Assembly (NCBI GenBank): GCA_002352055.1
Contig: DEHS01000013.1
Span: 10,215-16,473 of the forward strand
From: Legionellaceae bacterium UBA2794
GTDB lineage: Bacteria > Pseudomonadota > Gammaproteobacteria > Legionellales > Legionellaceae
DNA: 6,259 nt
Direction: 5' to 3'
Positions within the stretch are counted from its first letter, which is position 1, and every line of letters begins with the position of its first letter. Position numbers and translations under genes: made by a program. Shown here piece by piece: positions 6,068-6,259 of this stretch. Under the pieces are notes generated by a model, which was given only the letters and a program-made list of their open reading frames with translations, did not search any database and had not been told where the DNA came from.

Positions 6068-6259
6068 TTATATGAGTTTTGGGCAAGCTAATTTTGCTAT
6101 AGTATTATCCTGATCCTTAAGTTTATTAAAACATTCATTGGCCGGGCTACTAAACATGGTTTTAGATTTCTCTTCATTGATGCAACGAATCACTTTGTCT
6201 ACACCGAAAAGTGTTTTAACGCCCCCTATGACTAATCCTCCCATAAAACTGCCCTCAAG
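6068..6259 (-). CDS. C-terminal part of an unrecognised small protein (5' end beyond window)
   Basis: An open frame enters from the right edge and ends at TAA (6070-6068), giving 63 visible residues. It begins with a Gly-rich hydrophobic stretch (GSFMGGLVIGGVKTLFG, residues 3-19). A polar region with three cysteines (26, 43, 59) follows, ending CPKLI. I do not recognise a family. The Gly-rich segment could be a membrane or signal-like element and the cysteines could suit a periplasmic protein, but neither is established. A plus-strand frame from ATG 6156 to the edge competes for this DNA. The minus frame is preferred because it is longer, has plausible composition, and lies in the same direction as the glycosyltransferase pair 92 bp downstream. 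Confidence 0.5.
   Translation of the reverse strand, partial: LEGSFMGGLVIGGVKTLFGVDKVIRCINEEKSKTMFSSPANECFNKLKDQDNTIAKLACPKLI

Noticed and set aside
6156..6259. Plus-strand frame from ATG 6156 to the right edge
   Set aside because: It has no ribosome binding site and is antisense to a longer minus-strand frame with more protein-like composition; it cannot be excluded from a fragment this short.
1..6259. CRISPR array, tRNA/rRNA, insertion sequence or attachment site
   Set aside because: I found no regularly spaced repeats, no cloverleaf- or rRNA-like sequence, and no transposase or terminal inverted repeats on reading both strands.

Overview
The window looks like chromosomal DNA of an AT-rich gammaproteobacterium. 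The gene content (a secreted family-81 glucanase, an EamA-type exporter and a lipid-linked-sugar module) and codon use would fit Legionella or a relative. That assignment is inference; no marker gene is present.

Left part (1-2565, minus strand): one long reading frame runs off the left edge. It encodes a secreted glycoside hydrolase family 81 endo-1,3-beta-glucanase with a signal peptide, an intact catalytic Asp / Glu-x3-Glu set and eight cysteines in four close pairs. A 370-bp AT-rich gap (2566-2935) separates it from the divergent plus-strand genes. The gap holds an inverted repeat in the glucanase leader and weak promoter-like motifs, but no credible gene.

Middle (2936-4693, plus strand): an EamA-like (cysteine/O-acetylserine exporter type, DMT superfamily) gene is interrupted at codon 16 by TGA, exactly where the family has the Trp of its N-terminal W-G-x-N-F motif. 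The rest of the frame is intact, so this looks like a very recent nonsense mutation (or a sequencing error). A YdjC/ChbG/HpnK-type carbohydrate deacetylase follows 27 bp later behind a strong ribosome binding site.

Right part (4643-6259, minus strand): a GtrA-like four-helix membrane protein and a GtrB/ArnC/DPM1-type family 2 glycosyltransferase form a translationally overlapping pair behind a reasonable sigma-70 promoter. They converge on the deacetylase with a 51-bp antisense overlap of coding ends. At the right edge is the C-terminal part of a small unrecognised protein.

How they may work together: the glycosyltransferase would load a sugar on undecaprenyl phosphate, the GtrA-like protein would help move it across the inner membrane, and the deacetylase would remove an acetyl group from the sugar. 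This recalls the NaxD (YdjC-family) / FlmF2 lipid A galactosamine route of Francisella. The glucanase and the broken exporter are probably unrelated to this module. No wholly new system is evident; the most notable items are the nonsense-disrupted exporter and the convergent deacetylase/glycosyltransferase/GtrA locus.
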